From the NCBI RefSeq assembly GCF_001434405.1, contig NZ_AZFT01000053.1:1-64000 (forward strand): DNA of 64,000 nt, in the 5' to 3' direction. Position 1 is the first letter of the stretch, and each line of letters opens with the position of its first letter. This document shows, in pieces, positions 9,963-21,256 of the stretch. Source of the stretch: Ligilactobacillus apodemi DSM 16634 = JCM 16172 (GTDB lineage: Bacteria; Bacillota; Bacilli; Lactobacillales; Lactobacillaceae). Below the pieces are notes generated by a model. That model made no database searches and had not been told where the DNA came from. It saw nothing but the letters and a program-made list of their open reading frames with translations. A program made the position numbers and the translations under genes.

Positions 9963-10892
9963 TTGAAAAATTTAGTTATGTTGGATTTTGGTTCTAACTC
10001 GACCCGAATGTCGATCAATCAAATTACTGCAACAGGTGAGTTTGTTGAAATCAAACGTGCTAAAGAAATGACGCGCCTGGCTGAAGGAATGGGACAAGAC
10101 AAGGGCGAAAAAGTTTTACAAGAACAAGCGATCAAGCGGACGCTAGCTGCAATCTTAAAATTTAAAAAGATGTATCGTGATCTGCCAAATTTAGAAGTGC
10201 GTGGGATTGCGACTGCAGCTGTACGTGAAGCTAAAAACAGTGCTGAATTTTTACAACAAGTAAAAGATGAAACCGGAATTGAAATCGAGGTCCTTTCGGG
10301 TAATGCTGAGGCTCATTATGATTACTTAGCCGTCAAAAATACACTAGATGTTGGGGATTGTGTTATTTGTGACATGGGGGGCGGTAGTTTTGAGTTGATC
10401 GTAGTCAAAAATGCGCGGGCGCAAAACTATATCAGTATTCCATATGGAGCCGTCAGTTTGACCGAAAAGTTTAACGCTGCCAAAACGATTACGGCGCAAG
10501 ACATCTTTAGATTTTCGCGTTTCTTAAACTATAAATTTAGTCAATTGCCTTGGCTCTTAGAAGCTAAAGGGTTACCGTTAGTCTTATTAGGAGGAGCTAG
10601 TCGCACAGTTGCCAGACAAGAGCTGATCCGGCAAGGCAAGACTGATTTGACTAAGATCCACGGTGTTTCGATGTCAACGTATGCCTTTTTAGATGTGTAT
10701 ACCAATTGGTTAGGCCTAGACCTTGAACAGCGCAAAGCCGTCCTTGGTCCAGAAGGTGCGCGGGCAGATATTATCATTGGTGGTTTGACCCCGATCGCAT
10801 TTTTAATTGAATATCTAAGTATTCACGAAGTTATTTTTTCTGAGAGTGGCGTTCGTGAAGGCGTATTGTATTCAATGCTCCAAAATAATTAA
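9963..10892 (+). CDS. Ppx/GppA family phosphatase (exopolyphosphatase-like)
   Basis: I place the start at TTG 9963 (309 residues) because GGGGTG lies six bases upstream; an in-frame GTG at 9954 is the alternative. The fold is ASKHA-type: phosphate-1 motif LDFGSNSTR at the N-terminus, GIATAAVREAKN, the phosphate-2 motif CDMGGGSFELI, and LLGGASRT. Family members hydrolyse polyphosphate and/or pppGpp; the short length lacks the C-terminal domains of E. coli Ppx, so substrate preference is open. There is no ppk gene nearby. It is monocistronic between trpS and a converging gene. Confidence 0.87.
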   Translation: MKNLVMLDFGSNSTRMSINQITATGEFVEIKRAKEMTRLAEGMGQDKGEKVLQEQAIKRTLAAILKFKKMYRDLPNLEVRGIATAAVREAKNSAEFLQQVKDETGIEIEVLSGNAEAHYDYLAVKNTLDVGDCVICDMGGGSFELIVVKNARAQNYISIPYGAVSLTEKFNAAKTITAQDIFRFSRFLNYKFSQLPWLLEAKGLPLVLLGGASRTVARQELIRQGKTDLTKIHGVSMSTYAFLDVYTNWLGLDLEQRKAVLGPEGARADIIIGGLTPIAFLIEYLSIHEVIFSESGVREGVLYSMLQNN

Positions 10893-10895
10893 AAA

Positions 10896-10968
10896 ACGAT
10901 CTCCTAGGTAAATTAGGAGATCGTAAAGAAGGTGAATTCTACCAAGTAGAGTTTGCCTTTTTATTTTA
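10896..10968. terminator. Two back-to-back terminators between converging genes
   Basis: Stem 1 (10896-10924, ACGATCTCCTA / TAGGAGATCGT) has its T-run on the minus strand and ends the solute-binding protein gene. Stem 2 (10929-10959, AAGGTGAATTCTA / TAGAGTTTGCCTT) is followed by T-rich sequence on the plus strand and ends ppx. Confidence 0.75.
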
Positions 10969-11752
10969 TTGTAAGATCTTGGCCAAAGTACTTTTGTGAA
11001 AGCGTGGTTAATTGACTCGAATCTTGGAGTTCAGTTAAGCTAGTCGTTAAAAGTTTTTGGACCTTAGGTTGTTTATAAGTGATCAAACTAAGTGATTGCG
11101 CTAAGATGCTAGGATCGTTGATCTTATGAAGTACCGCTGCTTTTTGATCTGAGGTTGCATCAGCAGCTGGTTTGATCAATTCAGGATGCTCTTTTAAGTA
11201 AGCCTGATAAGTATCTTCATTTAAAATCGCGGCGGAGATTTTTTTATTAGCTAAAGCATCCATGAGCTCAGCTGTAGTCGCAAAGCTTACCGGTTTAAGT
11301 CCTAATTGCTTTAAAAGAGCAGTTTGTTGACCCGTTTGGAGTAAACCGACTTTTTTGCCCGCTAATTTTTCAAGTGATTTAGCTTTAGCATCCGTTCGGG
11401 TAAAGAGCACATTTTTAGGATATAAGAAAGACTCAGTACTCTTAAATGCGGTTGAAAAATTGGCTTTATCCCCTAAAATAAAATCAACCTTGCCACTTTT
11501 TAGGGCAGTCGATAATTTTTCTGTCGATGAATATGCTTTAAAAGTGATTTTTTTATTAGACTCAGTTGCGAGCTTTTGGGCTAGCTCAACTGAGAAACCT
11601 TGCCATTTGCCATTTTTTTGGACACTGTAAGGTTGATCATTGGTCAAAATTCCCATGGTCAAAGTCGACTCAGCGTGGATCGTATGAAGCGGTAAATTAA
11701 GCAAAAAAAGCCCTAAAAAGGCGCTGAGTAAAAGTAATGGAAATTTTTTCAT
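10961..11752 (-). CDS. Orphan extracellular amino-acid-type solute-binding protein (SBP_bac_3)
   Basis: Encodes 263 residues from the ATG at 11752, which follows GGGATGGGG; an in-frame TTG at 11770 is the alternative. A signal peptide (about 1-27) has a likely cleavage at HAES and no lipobox Cys, so the protein may be secreted or stay anchored by an uncleaved signal. The rest matches type 3 binding proteins of polar amino-acid ABC importers (GILTNDQPYSV, GFSVELAQKLA, GKKVGLLQTG). No permease or ATPase gene accompanies it, which is unusual; it could work with a distant transporter or as a sensor. Confidence 0.8.
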   Translation of the reverse strand: MKKFPLLLLSAFLGLFLLNLPLHTIHAESTLTMGILTNDQPYSVQKNGKWQGFSVELAQKLATESNKKITFKAYSSTEKLSTALKSGKVDFILGDKANFSTAFKSTESFLYPKNVLFTRTDAKAKSLEKLAGKKVGLLQTGQQTALLKQLGLKPVSFATTAELMDALANKKISAAILNEDTYQAYLKEHPELIKPAADATSDQKAAVLHKINDPSILAQSLSLITYKQPKVQKLLTTSLTELQDSSQLTTLSQKYFGQDLTIK

Positions 11753-11954
11753 TTTTCCCCATCCCTTCAATTGTATCGTTGAATCTATTATACAATACGC
11801 TTGCTAAAAATGTGGCTTGGACGTGAGAATTTGTTTAGGAAAAAATCCGCTACGGTCGTTATGCTTAGGCGTTGCGACACTTGTAATTTAGGGCGATAAT
11901 GCTTAAACTAAAAGGGTCTAACAGTCAACTGAAAAGAAAACTGAGGAATTTTAT

Positions 11955-13217
11955 ATGAACGGATTTAGTAAATATTATCAAAAAGATCGGCAAACACGGC
12001 TAAATATTTTAGTAGAGCAACAAAAATTATCTTCCGCTGAGGTTGAAAAACTCGCACAAGCAGAGTTAGATTTTGAACTAGGCGATACGATGATCGAAAA
12101 CTATTTGACCCAGTATCAGCTCCCAGAGGGTTTAGCTTTAAATTATGTGATCGATGGCAAGGAGTATTTGATCCCAATGGTGACCGAAGAACCATCAGTA
12201 ATCGCAGCTGCAAGTCATGGGGCGCAACTTGTCAAAAAAAGCGGTGGGTTTAAGGCACAGGTCAAAGAACGCTTGATGATCGGTCAGATCGTGTTAGAAC
12301 AAGTCAGTGACGCTCCTACGTTAGCAAAAAAAATCAAACAACAACAAGATAAATTATTGACTTTAGCCAACGAAGCTCATCCTTCAATCGTTTCACGGGG
12401 TGGAGGAGCACGAGAGTTAAATGTGCGAATTTTAGCGCCTGATATGCTATCAGTCGATTTAGTGGTCGATGTTAAAGAAGCTATGGGCGCTAACATGTTA
12501 AATACGATGTTAGAAGCTTGTGCTAAATATCTCGAAGAAGAACTAGCAGTAGAAGTGTTACTCAGCATTCTTTCCAATTATGCAACTAGATGTTTAGTCA
12601 AGGTGACTTGCGAGCTTCCAGTAGAAAATTTAACTAAAGGCGAGATCTCAGGTGCAAAGATCGCCCAAAAAATCGCCAGTGCTAGCCGGTTAGCCCAGCT
12701 TGATCCTTACCGAGCAACAACACACAACAAGGGAATCATGAATGGGATCGATGCGGTTGTGATCGCTAGTGGCAATGATTGGCGCGCCGTTGAAGCAGGA
12801 GCACATGCCTATGCAGCGCGAGATGAGCAGTATCGGGGCTTGAGCACTTGGAAACTAAAAGGTGGAAAATTATGCGGTGAGCTCGAATTACCTTTGCCCT
12901 TAGCCACTGTTGGTGGTTCGGTTTCGATCGTACCTTTAGTTAAAATAAATCAGCGGTTATTAGAATTAGAAGATGCTAAAGAATTAGAAAAAATCGTAGC
13001 TGCTGTTGGTTTAGGACAAAACTTGGCAGCTTTGTATGCTTTAGTGACCGATGGGATCCAAAAAGGGCACATGAAATTACAATTAAAGAGTTTGGCAGTT
13101 TCTATTGGTGCCAAACCGCAAGAAGTTTCGCAAGTTGTGGAAAAAATATTAGCCAAAAAAGCACGTGATTCAGCAACTGCGCAACAAATTTTAGCAGAAA
13201 TCAGAGGAAATAAGTAA
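11955..13217 (+). CDS. mvaA: Hydroxymethylglutaryl-CoA reductase (class II)
   Basis: Encodes 420 residues. Class II hallmarks are visible: EEPSVIAAASHGAQ near 76-90, EAMGANMLNT near 175 with the CoA/HMG-binding region, and the ATTHNKGIMNG segment near 260. The enzyme interconverts HMG-CoA and mevalonate with NAD(P)H, the committed step of the mevalonate route used for isoprenoids in lactobacilli. The next gene starts within its stop codon (TAATG), so the two are translationally coupled. The mevalonate kinase genes are not in this window. Confidence 0.95.
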   Translation: MNGFSKYYQKDRQTRLNILVEQQKLSSAEVEKLAQAELDFELGDTMIENYLTQYQLPEGLALNYVIDGKEYLIPMVTEEPSVIAAASHGAQLVKKSGGFKAQVKERLMIGQIVLEQVSDAPTLAKKIKQQQDKLLTLANEAHPSIVSRGGGARELNVRILAPDMLSVDLVVDVKEAMGANMLNTMLEACAKYLEEELAVEVLLSILSNYATRCLVKVTCELPVENLTKGEISGAKIAQKIASASRLAQLDPYRATTHNKGIMNGIDAVVIASGNDWRAVEAGAHAYAARDEQYRGLSTWKLKGGKLCGELELPLPLATVGGSVSIVPLVKINQRLLELEDAKELEKIVAAVGLGQNLAALYALVTDGIQKGHMKLQLKSLAVSIGAKPQEVSQVVEKILAKKARDSATAQQILAEIRGNK

Positions 13218-14173
13218 TGAACGAAATGAAACTATCACCAGCAACTGAAGCTTTGATCAAGCAAGTTGAAGAAAAATTTCCAGCCGGGGTCCAAATTGAA
13301 GTTAAACCTAATGACCCGGTGGGATATTTACGGCATGATCAAGCACAACACTATTTACATGGGGGAAAATTAAAAGTTGAAGTCTATGATACGACGGCAG
13401 CTGATTACACGATCGCCCATGAACTATTGCACTTTTTATTGATGTTTGAACAAACACCGCAAGTGGCGTTTAACTTAACTACTGGTGAAGTTGAGCGTGA
13501 TCACAAATTTATGTTAGCTGGTGTCGATTTATATGACACTGTTTTGCACACTAAGGTATACGCTCGTCAGCGTGAGTTAGGTTTTGTGACGCCAGAACTA
13601 GAAGGTCTTTATTTAAAAGGGATCTTAGCGGTCTTAAAACCAGAACCTAAAGATAAACGAGATGAGTGGATGGTTTTACGGACGGTAACATTACTTGATG
13701 CTTTAGTCTTTTTTGCCGATAAACTTGAAATAGTGTTACCGAAATTGACCGAATTATATCCCGTCTCGCTTGCAGCAGCGCAAAAGTTATTTGCCGTGAT
13801 GACTGAGAAAAAATTGGAGACAGCTTTTGAAATTCGGCGGGGAGTCGTTCGTTTATGGAAAGCATTTGATGAACAATTAGTGACTTGGCACTTGTTATCC
13901 ATGCAATTAAACGACTTTATCACTTTGACTCCAGTTTTGAGTGCCCGCCAATTACGGTTAGAAACCAGCGTCTTATTTGAGTTTTATCACACTCCTTGGC
14001 AAGATAATTTGCATTTTAAATCAGCTTATATTGGACGTTTTAAAGTTGATGGACAAAATTCGTTTGTGTTACCTAATTTTGAAAAAGACCAAGCAGAAAA
14101 ATTCAAAGAATTATACGCTTTACCGGTACGAGAGTTATTGGAACGCTTAGGCGTAGAATATTTAACACGCTAA
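13217..14173 (+). CDS. Putative HExxH protein (IpaB/EvcA-type annotation), function unknown
   Basis: Encodes 318 residues, without signal peptide or membrane segment. HELLH at 68-72 fits a zinc-metalloprotease-like active site (DYTIAHELLHFLL), with no clear third ligand. Lactobacillar homologues are often labelled IpaB/EvcA family, a label without demonstrated function. The start overlaps the mvaA stop, and a PgpA-like gene follows 26 bp later, so the three are probably one operon concerned with lipid or isoprenoid metabolism; that link is contextual only. Confidence 0.65.
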   Translation: MNEMKLSPATEALIKQVEEKFPAGVQIEVKPNDPVGYLRHDQAQHYLHGGKLKVEVYDTTAADYTIAHELLHFLLMFEQTPQVAFNLTTGEVERDHKFMLAGVDLYDTVLHTKVYARQRELGFVTPELEGLYLKGILAVLKPEPKDKRDEWMVLRTVTLLDALVFFADKLEIVLPKLTELYPVSLAAAQKLFAVMTEKKLETAFEIRRGVVRLWKAFDEQLVTWHLLSMQLNDFITLTPVLSARQLRLETSVLFEFYHTPWQDNLHFKSAYIGRFKVDGQNSFVLPNFEKDQAEKFKELYALPVRELLERLGVEYLTR

Positions 14174-14199
14174 TTAGTTAGAAAAGAAGGCAAGAGAAA

Positions 14200-14697
14200 A
14201 TGTATCAAAAAGATTTTAAATACCCAGACACTAAGGCTTATGAATTTGTAGTCACCCGGTTAAAGGAACGTGGGGTGGAACTTGATCAATTAGCGCAACT
14301 CGTCTACGATACCCAAAAAGGTTTTGAAGCTGAGTTGACTTTAGCAGAATGCCAAAAAGATCTTAACGATGTGATGCATAAACGGGAATTATTAAACAAT
14401 GCAATGGTAATGTTAGAACTTGACCGTTTGACCGAAGAAAATAAAGTTGCTCAACCTTTACGGGAGATCATCGAAAATGACTCCGGTGTTTTTGGCGTCG
14501 ATGAAACTTTGGCGTTACAGATCGCTAATATTTACGGAACGATCGGGGCAACTAATTTTGGCTACTTTGACCGTGTTAAATCGGGGATCATTCAAAAGTT
14601 CGATACGAGTCCTGAGCATGTAAATACGTTTATTGATGATCTATTAGCGGCGATCGTGGCAGCCACATGTGGTAAGATCGCACATAAATATGCTTAA
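14200..14697 (+). CDS. Phosphatidylglycerophosphatase A-related protein (YutG-like)
   Basis: Encodes 165 residues of an all-helical soluble PgpA-like fold. Features are the N-terminal tandem helices, DSGVFGVDETLALQIANIYGTIGATNFGY in the centre and AAIVAATCGKIAHKYA at the end, which resemble Bacillus YutG. PgpA enzymes dephosphorylate phosphatidylglycerophosphate, but the Gram-positive YutG branch lacks membrane helices and its activity is less certain. It ends the mvaA operon; the next gene has its own promoter. Confidence 0.7.
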   Translation: MYQKDFKYPDTKAYEFVVTRLKERGVELDQLAQLVYDTQKGFEAELTLAECQKDLNDVMHKRELLNNAMVMLELDRLTEENKVAQPLREIIENDSGVFGVDETLALQIANIYGTIGATNFGYFDRVKSGIIQKFDTSPEHVNTFIDDLLAAIVAATCGKIAHKYA

Positions 14698-14767
14698 TAC
14701 CCTAGTTTTTTACGGGAAACAGCTCATCAAGGAGTAGTTGTTATGGTATACTAATTTTATCGAATTT

Positions 14768-14795
14768 TTGACGATGAGAACTTGCATACTATAGT
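14768..14795 (+). promoter_or_regulatory. Probable metG promoter
   Basis: TTGACG at 14768-14773 and TATAGT at 14790-14795 are separated by 16 bases, 32 bp before the metG ATG. No T-box or SAM-riboswitch core is visible in this short leader. Confidence 0.6.
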
Positions 14796-14806
14796 TAAGT
14801 TTTTAA

Positions 14807-16858
<2,052 letters not shown>

Positions 16859-16867
16859 TTGCGCTTC

Positions 16868-16900
16868 TAAAAGGCACATGGGGCTTCCGTGTGCCTTTTA
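16868..16900 (+). terminator. Intercistronic hairpin metG-tatD (weak terminator or processing site)
   Basis: A 14-bp stem, TAAAAGGCACATGG / CCGTGTGCCTTTTA, closed by GGCTT. The T4 run lies inside the 3' arm and is followed by AGCG, so it may only partly terminate or may protect and process the mRNA. Confidence 0.5.
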
Positions 16901-16919
16901 GCGTAAGAAAGGAAAGAAA

Positions 16920-17693
16920 ATGAAAATTTTTGATTCACATACGCATATCAATGCTACTGAGTTTAAGCATGATCTACCTGATGTGATCAAGCGTGCCCAA
17001 GCATTGGATGTCACAGAAATGCTACTGATCAGTTACGATCAAACTAGTGCTGAGCAAATGTTAAAGCTGTTAGATAAATATGATGGTCTTTACGGAGCGA
17101 TCGGTTGTCATCCGGAAAGTGCAGACCTTTATGATCAAGCTTATGAAAATTTTATTTTAACGGTGCTTAAACACCCTAAAGTTGTAGCAATCGGGGAGAT
17201 CGGTCTTGATTATCACTGTGATGTTTCACCAGAAGTGCAAAAGAAGGTCTTTTTACGCCAAATCGAACTTGCCCATGAATTGAACTTACCGATCAGTATC
17301 CATAACCGCGATGCGATCGCCGACTGTTATGAAATTTTAAAAAATGCTCAAGTGGATCAGCTCGGTGGGATCATGCATAGCTTTAATGGTGATAAAAATT
17401 GGGCTGAGAAATTTTTAGCCTTAGGGATGGAGTTATCATACAGTGGGGTCGTGACCTTTGGCAATGCTAAAGAAGTTAAAGCGGCTGCGCTAAATACTCC
17501 GCTAGATCATTTGTTAGTGGAAACAGATGCGCCATATTTGACCCCATTACCATTTCGGGGGCGCATCAATGAACCTGCAATGACGCGGTATACCCTTGAA
17601 TTCTTAGCCCAAAGTTTAAATATAACTCCCGAAAAATTAGCACAGATTACTCGTGCAAATGCAAGGAGGGTCTTGAAATTAGATGACAGATAA
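16920..17693 (+). CDS. TatD family metal-dependent deoxyribonuclease
   Basis: Encodes 257 residues of a TIM-barrel hydrolase. Metal ligands are recognisable in order: DSHTH at 4-8, the Glu of GEIGLDYH near 97, His of SIHNRDA, His of GIMHSFNGD and Asp of VETDAPYL. Members have 3'-5' DNase activity on damaged DNA. RBS AGAAAGGAAAG precedes the ATG. Its end overlaps rnmV by 11 bp, the arrangement also found in Bacillus (yabD). Confidence 0.92.
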   Translation: MKIFDSHTHINATEFKHDLPDVIKRAQALDVTEMLLISYDQTSAEQMLKLLDKYDGLYGAIGCHPESADLYDQAYENFILTVLKHPKVVAIGEIGLDYHCDVSPEVQKKVFLRQIELAHELNLPISIHNRDAIADCYEILKNAQVDQLGGIMHSFNGDKNWAEKFLALGMELSYSGVVTFGNAKEVKAAALNTPLDHLLVETDAPYLTPLPFRGRINEPAMTRYTLEFLAQSLNITPEKLAQITRANARRVLKLDDR

Positions 17694-18255
17694 AATGAAA
17701 ATAAAAGAAGTGATCGTTGTTGAAGGCAAAGACGACACTAAACGGATCAATTTAGCCGTAAATGCTGATACCTTAGAAACACGTGGTTCTGCGATCAGTG
17801 ATGAGACTTTAGCTCAAATTGAAGAACTCCACGATAAAAGAGGGGTGATCGTCTTTACTGATCCCGATTTTTCCGGGGAAAAGATCAGAAAGATCATCCA
17901 AGAAGCAGTGCCTGGCGTTAAGCATGCCTTTTTGACTAAACACGATGCTGCGCCTGATCATAAAGGAAGTTTAGGCGTAGAACATGCTTCACCTGAAGCG
18001 ATTAGGGAAGCTTTACGTAATTTATATACCGAAGAACCCGATGCTATCCCGGTAATCACTAGAGAAGATCTAGCGACGGCGGGCTTGATCTCTGGGCCAA
18101 AAGCCAAAATCAGACGGCGCTTATTAGGCGAGATCTTGCGGATCGGTTATGTAAATGGTAAACAACTCTACAAGCGGTTGAGTCTTTTTCAGATCACCAA
18201 AGAAGAATTCGCGCAGGCTTTGCGTGAAGTTGATGAGCTAGAACCACTTGAGTAA
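17683..18255 (+). CDS. rnmV: Ribonuclease M5 (5S rRNA maturation)
   Basis: Encodes 190 residues. A Toprim domain covers about the first 100 residues, with VVEGKDDT (glutamate) and FTDPDFSGEKIR (DxD) as the catalytic core. RNase M5 trims the 5S rRNA precursor. ATG 17683 is 13 bases after AAGGAGG; a second ATG at 17695 is farther from it. The gene overlaps tatD and is followed 18 bp later by rsmA. Confidence 0.95.
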   Translation: MTDKMKIKEVIVVEGKDDTKRINLAVNADTLETRGSAISDETLAQIEELHDKRGVIVFTDPDFSGEKIRKIIQEAVPGVKHAFLTKHDAAPDHKGSLGVEHASPEAIREALRNLYTEEPDAIPVITREDLATAGLISGPKAKIRRRLLGEILRIGYVNGKQLYKRLSLFQITKEEFAQALREVDELEPLE

Positions 18256-18273
18256 GAGAAAGGATTGGATTAA

Positions 18274-19161
18274 ATGACAAATGAATTACCAGAGATCGCT
18301 TCGCCCACGCGGACACGTGCGATCATGGAAAGCTATGGTTTGACCTTTAAGAAGAGTTTAGGGCAAAACTTTTTAACGGATATCAACATCTTAAATAAGA
18401 TCGTTGCTGCGGCTGATGTGACTGAAGCTGATGATGTGATCGAAATCGGTCCCGGGATCGGTGCTTTGACCGAACAATTGGCGAAAAGAGCGCATCAAGT
18501 TATGGCATTAGAGATCGATGACCGCCTGATCCCGGTGTTAAAGGATACTTTAGCGCCATATGATAATGTGACAATTGTGCACCAAGACGTTTTAAAAGCA
18601 GATTTGAAGGCTTTGATCGCGCAAAATTTTGATGGTAAGCATAATTTAAAAATTGTCGCTAACTTGCCATATTACATTACGACACCAATCATTTTACATT
18701 TATTGGATACGAAGATCGATTTTGAAAAGATCGTTGTGATGATGCAAAAAGAAGTCGCTGATCGTTTAGCCGCTACCCCAGGAAATAAAGACTATGGTTC
18801 TTTGACAGTAGCGGTCCAATACGAAATGGATGCCGATATTGCCTTTATCGTGCCTAAGACAGTCTTTATCCCACAGCCTAAGATCGACTCAGCGATCATT
18901 GTCTTAGAGAAAAAAGATAGCCAACCATATCAACCAGCTGATGAAGAATTTTTCAAAAAAATGGTCAAAGGGATCTTTTTACATCGGCGTAAGAGTTTGT
19001 GGAATAACTTACAAGGATTATATGGTAAAGACCCAGCTACAAAAGAAAAAATGCAAGTAGCGCTACAAAAAGCCGGGATCGAACCAGGGATCCGCGCGGA
19101 AAAATTATCGATCGCACAAATGGTAGATTTAGCCGATGCATTAAGTGCACAAAAACTATAA
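18274..19161 (+). CDS. rsmA: 16S rRNA (adenine1518/1519-N6)-dimethyltransferase RsmA (KsgA)
   Basis: Encodes 295 residues of a Rossmann methyltransferase. Motif I is EIGPGIGALTEQL and motif IV NLPYYITTP, the NLPY signature of adenine dimethyltransferases. It dimethylates two adenines in helix 45 of 16S rRNA as a late step of 30S assembly. RBS GAAAGGA precedes the ATG. Its place directly after rnmV, another rRNA maturation gene, is conserved in Firmicutes. Confidence 0.97.
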   Translation: MTNELPEIASPTRTRAIMESYGLTFKKSLGQNFLTDINILNKIVAAADVTEADDVIEIGPGIGALTEQLAKRAHQVMALEIDDRLIPVLKDTLAPYDNVTIVHQDVLKADLKALIAQNFDGKHNLKIVANLPYYITTPIILHLLDTKIDFEKIVVMMQKEVADRLAATPGNKDYGSLTVAVQYEMDADIAFIVPKTVFIPQPKIDSAIIVLEKKDSQPYQPADEEFFKKMVKGIFLHRRKSLWNNLQGLYGKDPATKEKMQVALQKAGIEPGIRAEKLSIAQMVDLADALSAQKL

Positions 19162-19260
19162 AAATTTGATTTTAATTATTGAAGTAGTCTTTCTAGTATG
19201 GTATAATTGCTAATTTTGTAAAATTATGTTACAATGGTCGATACAGAGAGGTGAAGCGTA

Positions 19261-19494
19261 TTGCCAAGTACATTAACTAAAATCAAGAGCAAGCTCGACA
19301 ATTGCATTGGCGCTGGTTTAACGGTAACGTCTCATGTGGGACGCAAAAAAGTTACTAAACGTCATGGAATTTTGCGGGAAACTTTCCCCGCTGTTTTTAT
19401 CGTAGAATTAAGTCACGAAGAAAATGCCGTTGAACGCGTATCCTATAGCTACACCGACGTTTTGACCAATAGTATCGTTCTAGACTTTGATTAA
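19261..19494 (+). CDS. veg: Veg family protein
   Basis: Encodes 77 residues from a TTG start with GAGGTG upstream. The sequence TLTKIKSKLDNCIGAGLTV, GRKKVTKRHGILRE and the ending SYSYTDVLTNSIVLDF are diagnostic of Veg. In Bacillus, Veg is strongly expressed in growing cells and promotes biofilm matrix gene expression; its mechanism in lactobacilli is unknown. The position after rsmA is conserved. Confidence 0.93.
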   Translation: MPSTLTKIKSKLDNCIGAGLTVTSHVGRKKVTKRHGILRETFPAVFIVELSHEENAVERVSYSYTDVLTNSIVLDFD

Positions 19495-19560
19495 AAATAA
19501 ACTCTAGTATTGCCATGGTTATCATGGCTGAGGGACCGAGATTTAATTGTGAATATACAT

Positions 19561-19595
19561 AAAAAGAGATGCCAAAATCGGCATCTCTTTTTATG
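19561..19595. terminator. Bidirectional terminator downstream of veg
   Basis: Arms AAAAAGAGATGCC and GGCATCTCTTTTT around a 6-base loop. It serves veg on the plus strand and the 40-codon ORF on the minus strand. Confidence 0.88.
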
Positions 19596-19602
19596 TTTTT
19601 AA

Positions 19603-19725
19603 TTAACGCTTTTTATCTTCACGCTTGGCTTCTTCTTCTTTGACTTCATTTTCACGACGTCTAGCATCTTCAAGCCGTGTTTCATTTAAACGATGTTCTA
19701 ATTTTGAATCATTACGACGTGTCAT
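19603..19725 (-). CDS. Small highly charged protein, 40 residues, function unknown
   Basis: The ORF starts at ATG 19725 with AGGGAAG nine bases upstream and stops at 19603, directly before the terminator hairpin. The product begins MTRRNDSKLEHRLNE and ends KREDKKR; about two thirds of its residues are Arg, Lys, Glu or Asp and it should be one helix. I recognise no family. The good ribosome site, clean stop and dedicated terminator favour a real gene over chance. Conservation in relatives would decide. Confidence 0.6.
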   Translation of the reverse strand: MTRRNDSKLEHRLNETRLEDARRRENEVKEEEAKREDKKR

Positions 19726-20054
19726 AATTACATACTTCCCTTCATGTTACAACTGTAATTATAGTTCTCTAGTTCAAGAGTTACAAATAAAAACACTTTT
19801 TAATATAAAAAATTAAAGTCTTATTAGTAAAGTATCTTTTTAGCCAAAGTAGCAGAGCTGGATCAGTTAGTGTAAGGTGCTTTTAGGGTGAGTAGACTTT
19901 TAAGTGTGTTAACTGCTAGGGGGAGCCATTTTTGGATTGTGATAAACGTAACAAGCGGAAAGGATAAAAATAAATTTTAACTTTTTTTCAGTAAAACATT
20001 GCGCAAAACAAACATTTAGCGCTTGTTCGATGACAAATTAAAAGTTGCACAAAA

Positions 20055-20104
20055 TTAACAAATTATTTAATTTCAGTTATAATTAATAATGTAAGCGCTA
20101 TACA
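20055..20104 (+). promoter_or_regulatory. PDH operon promoter with cre-like site
   Basis: TTAACA (20055-20060) and TATAAT (20078-20083) have a 17-base spacer. TGTAAGCGCTATACA at 20090-20104 lies at the expected start of transcription and resembles a CcpA cre site with a one-base shift in its right half. The rest of the 430 bp gap after the small ORF contains no ORF or other element I can support. Confidence 0.55.
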
Positions 20105-20113
20105 GGTTTTTAG

Positions 20114-21255
<1,142 letters not shown>

Positions 21256-21256
<1 letters not shown>

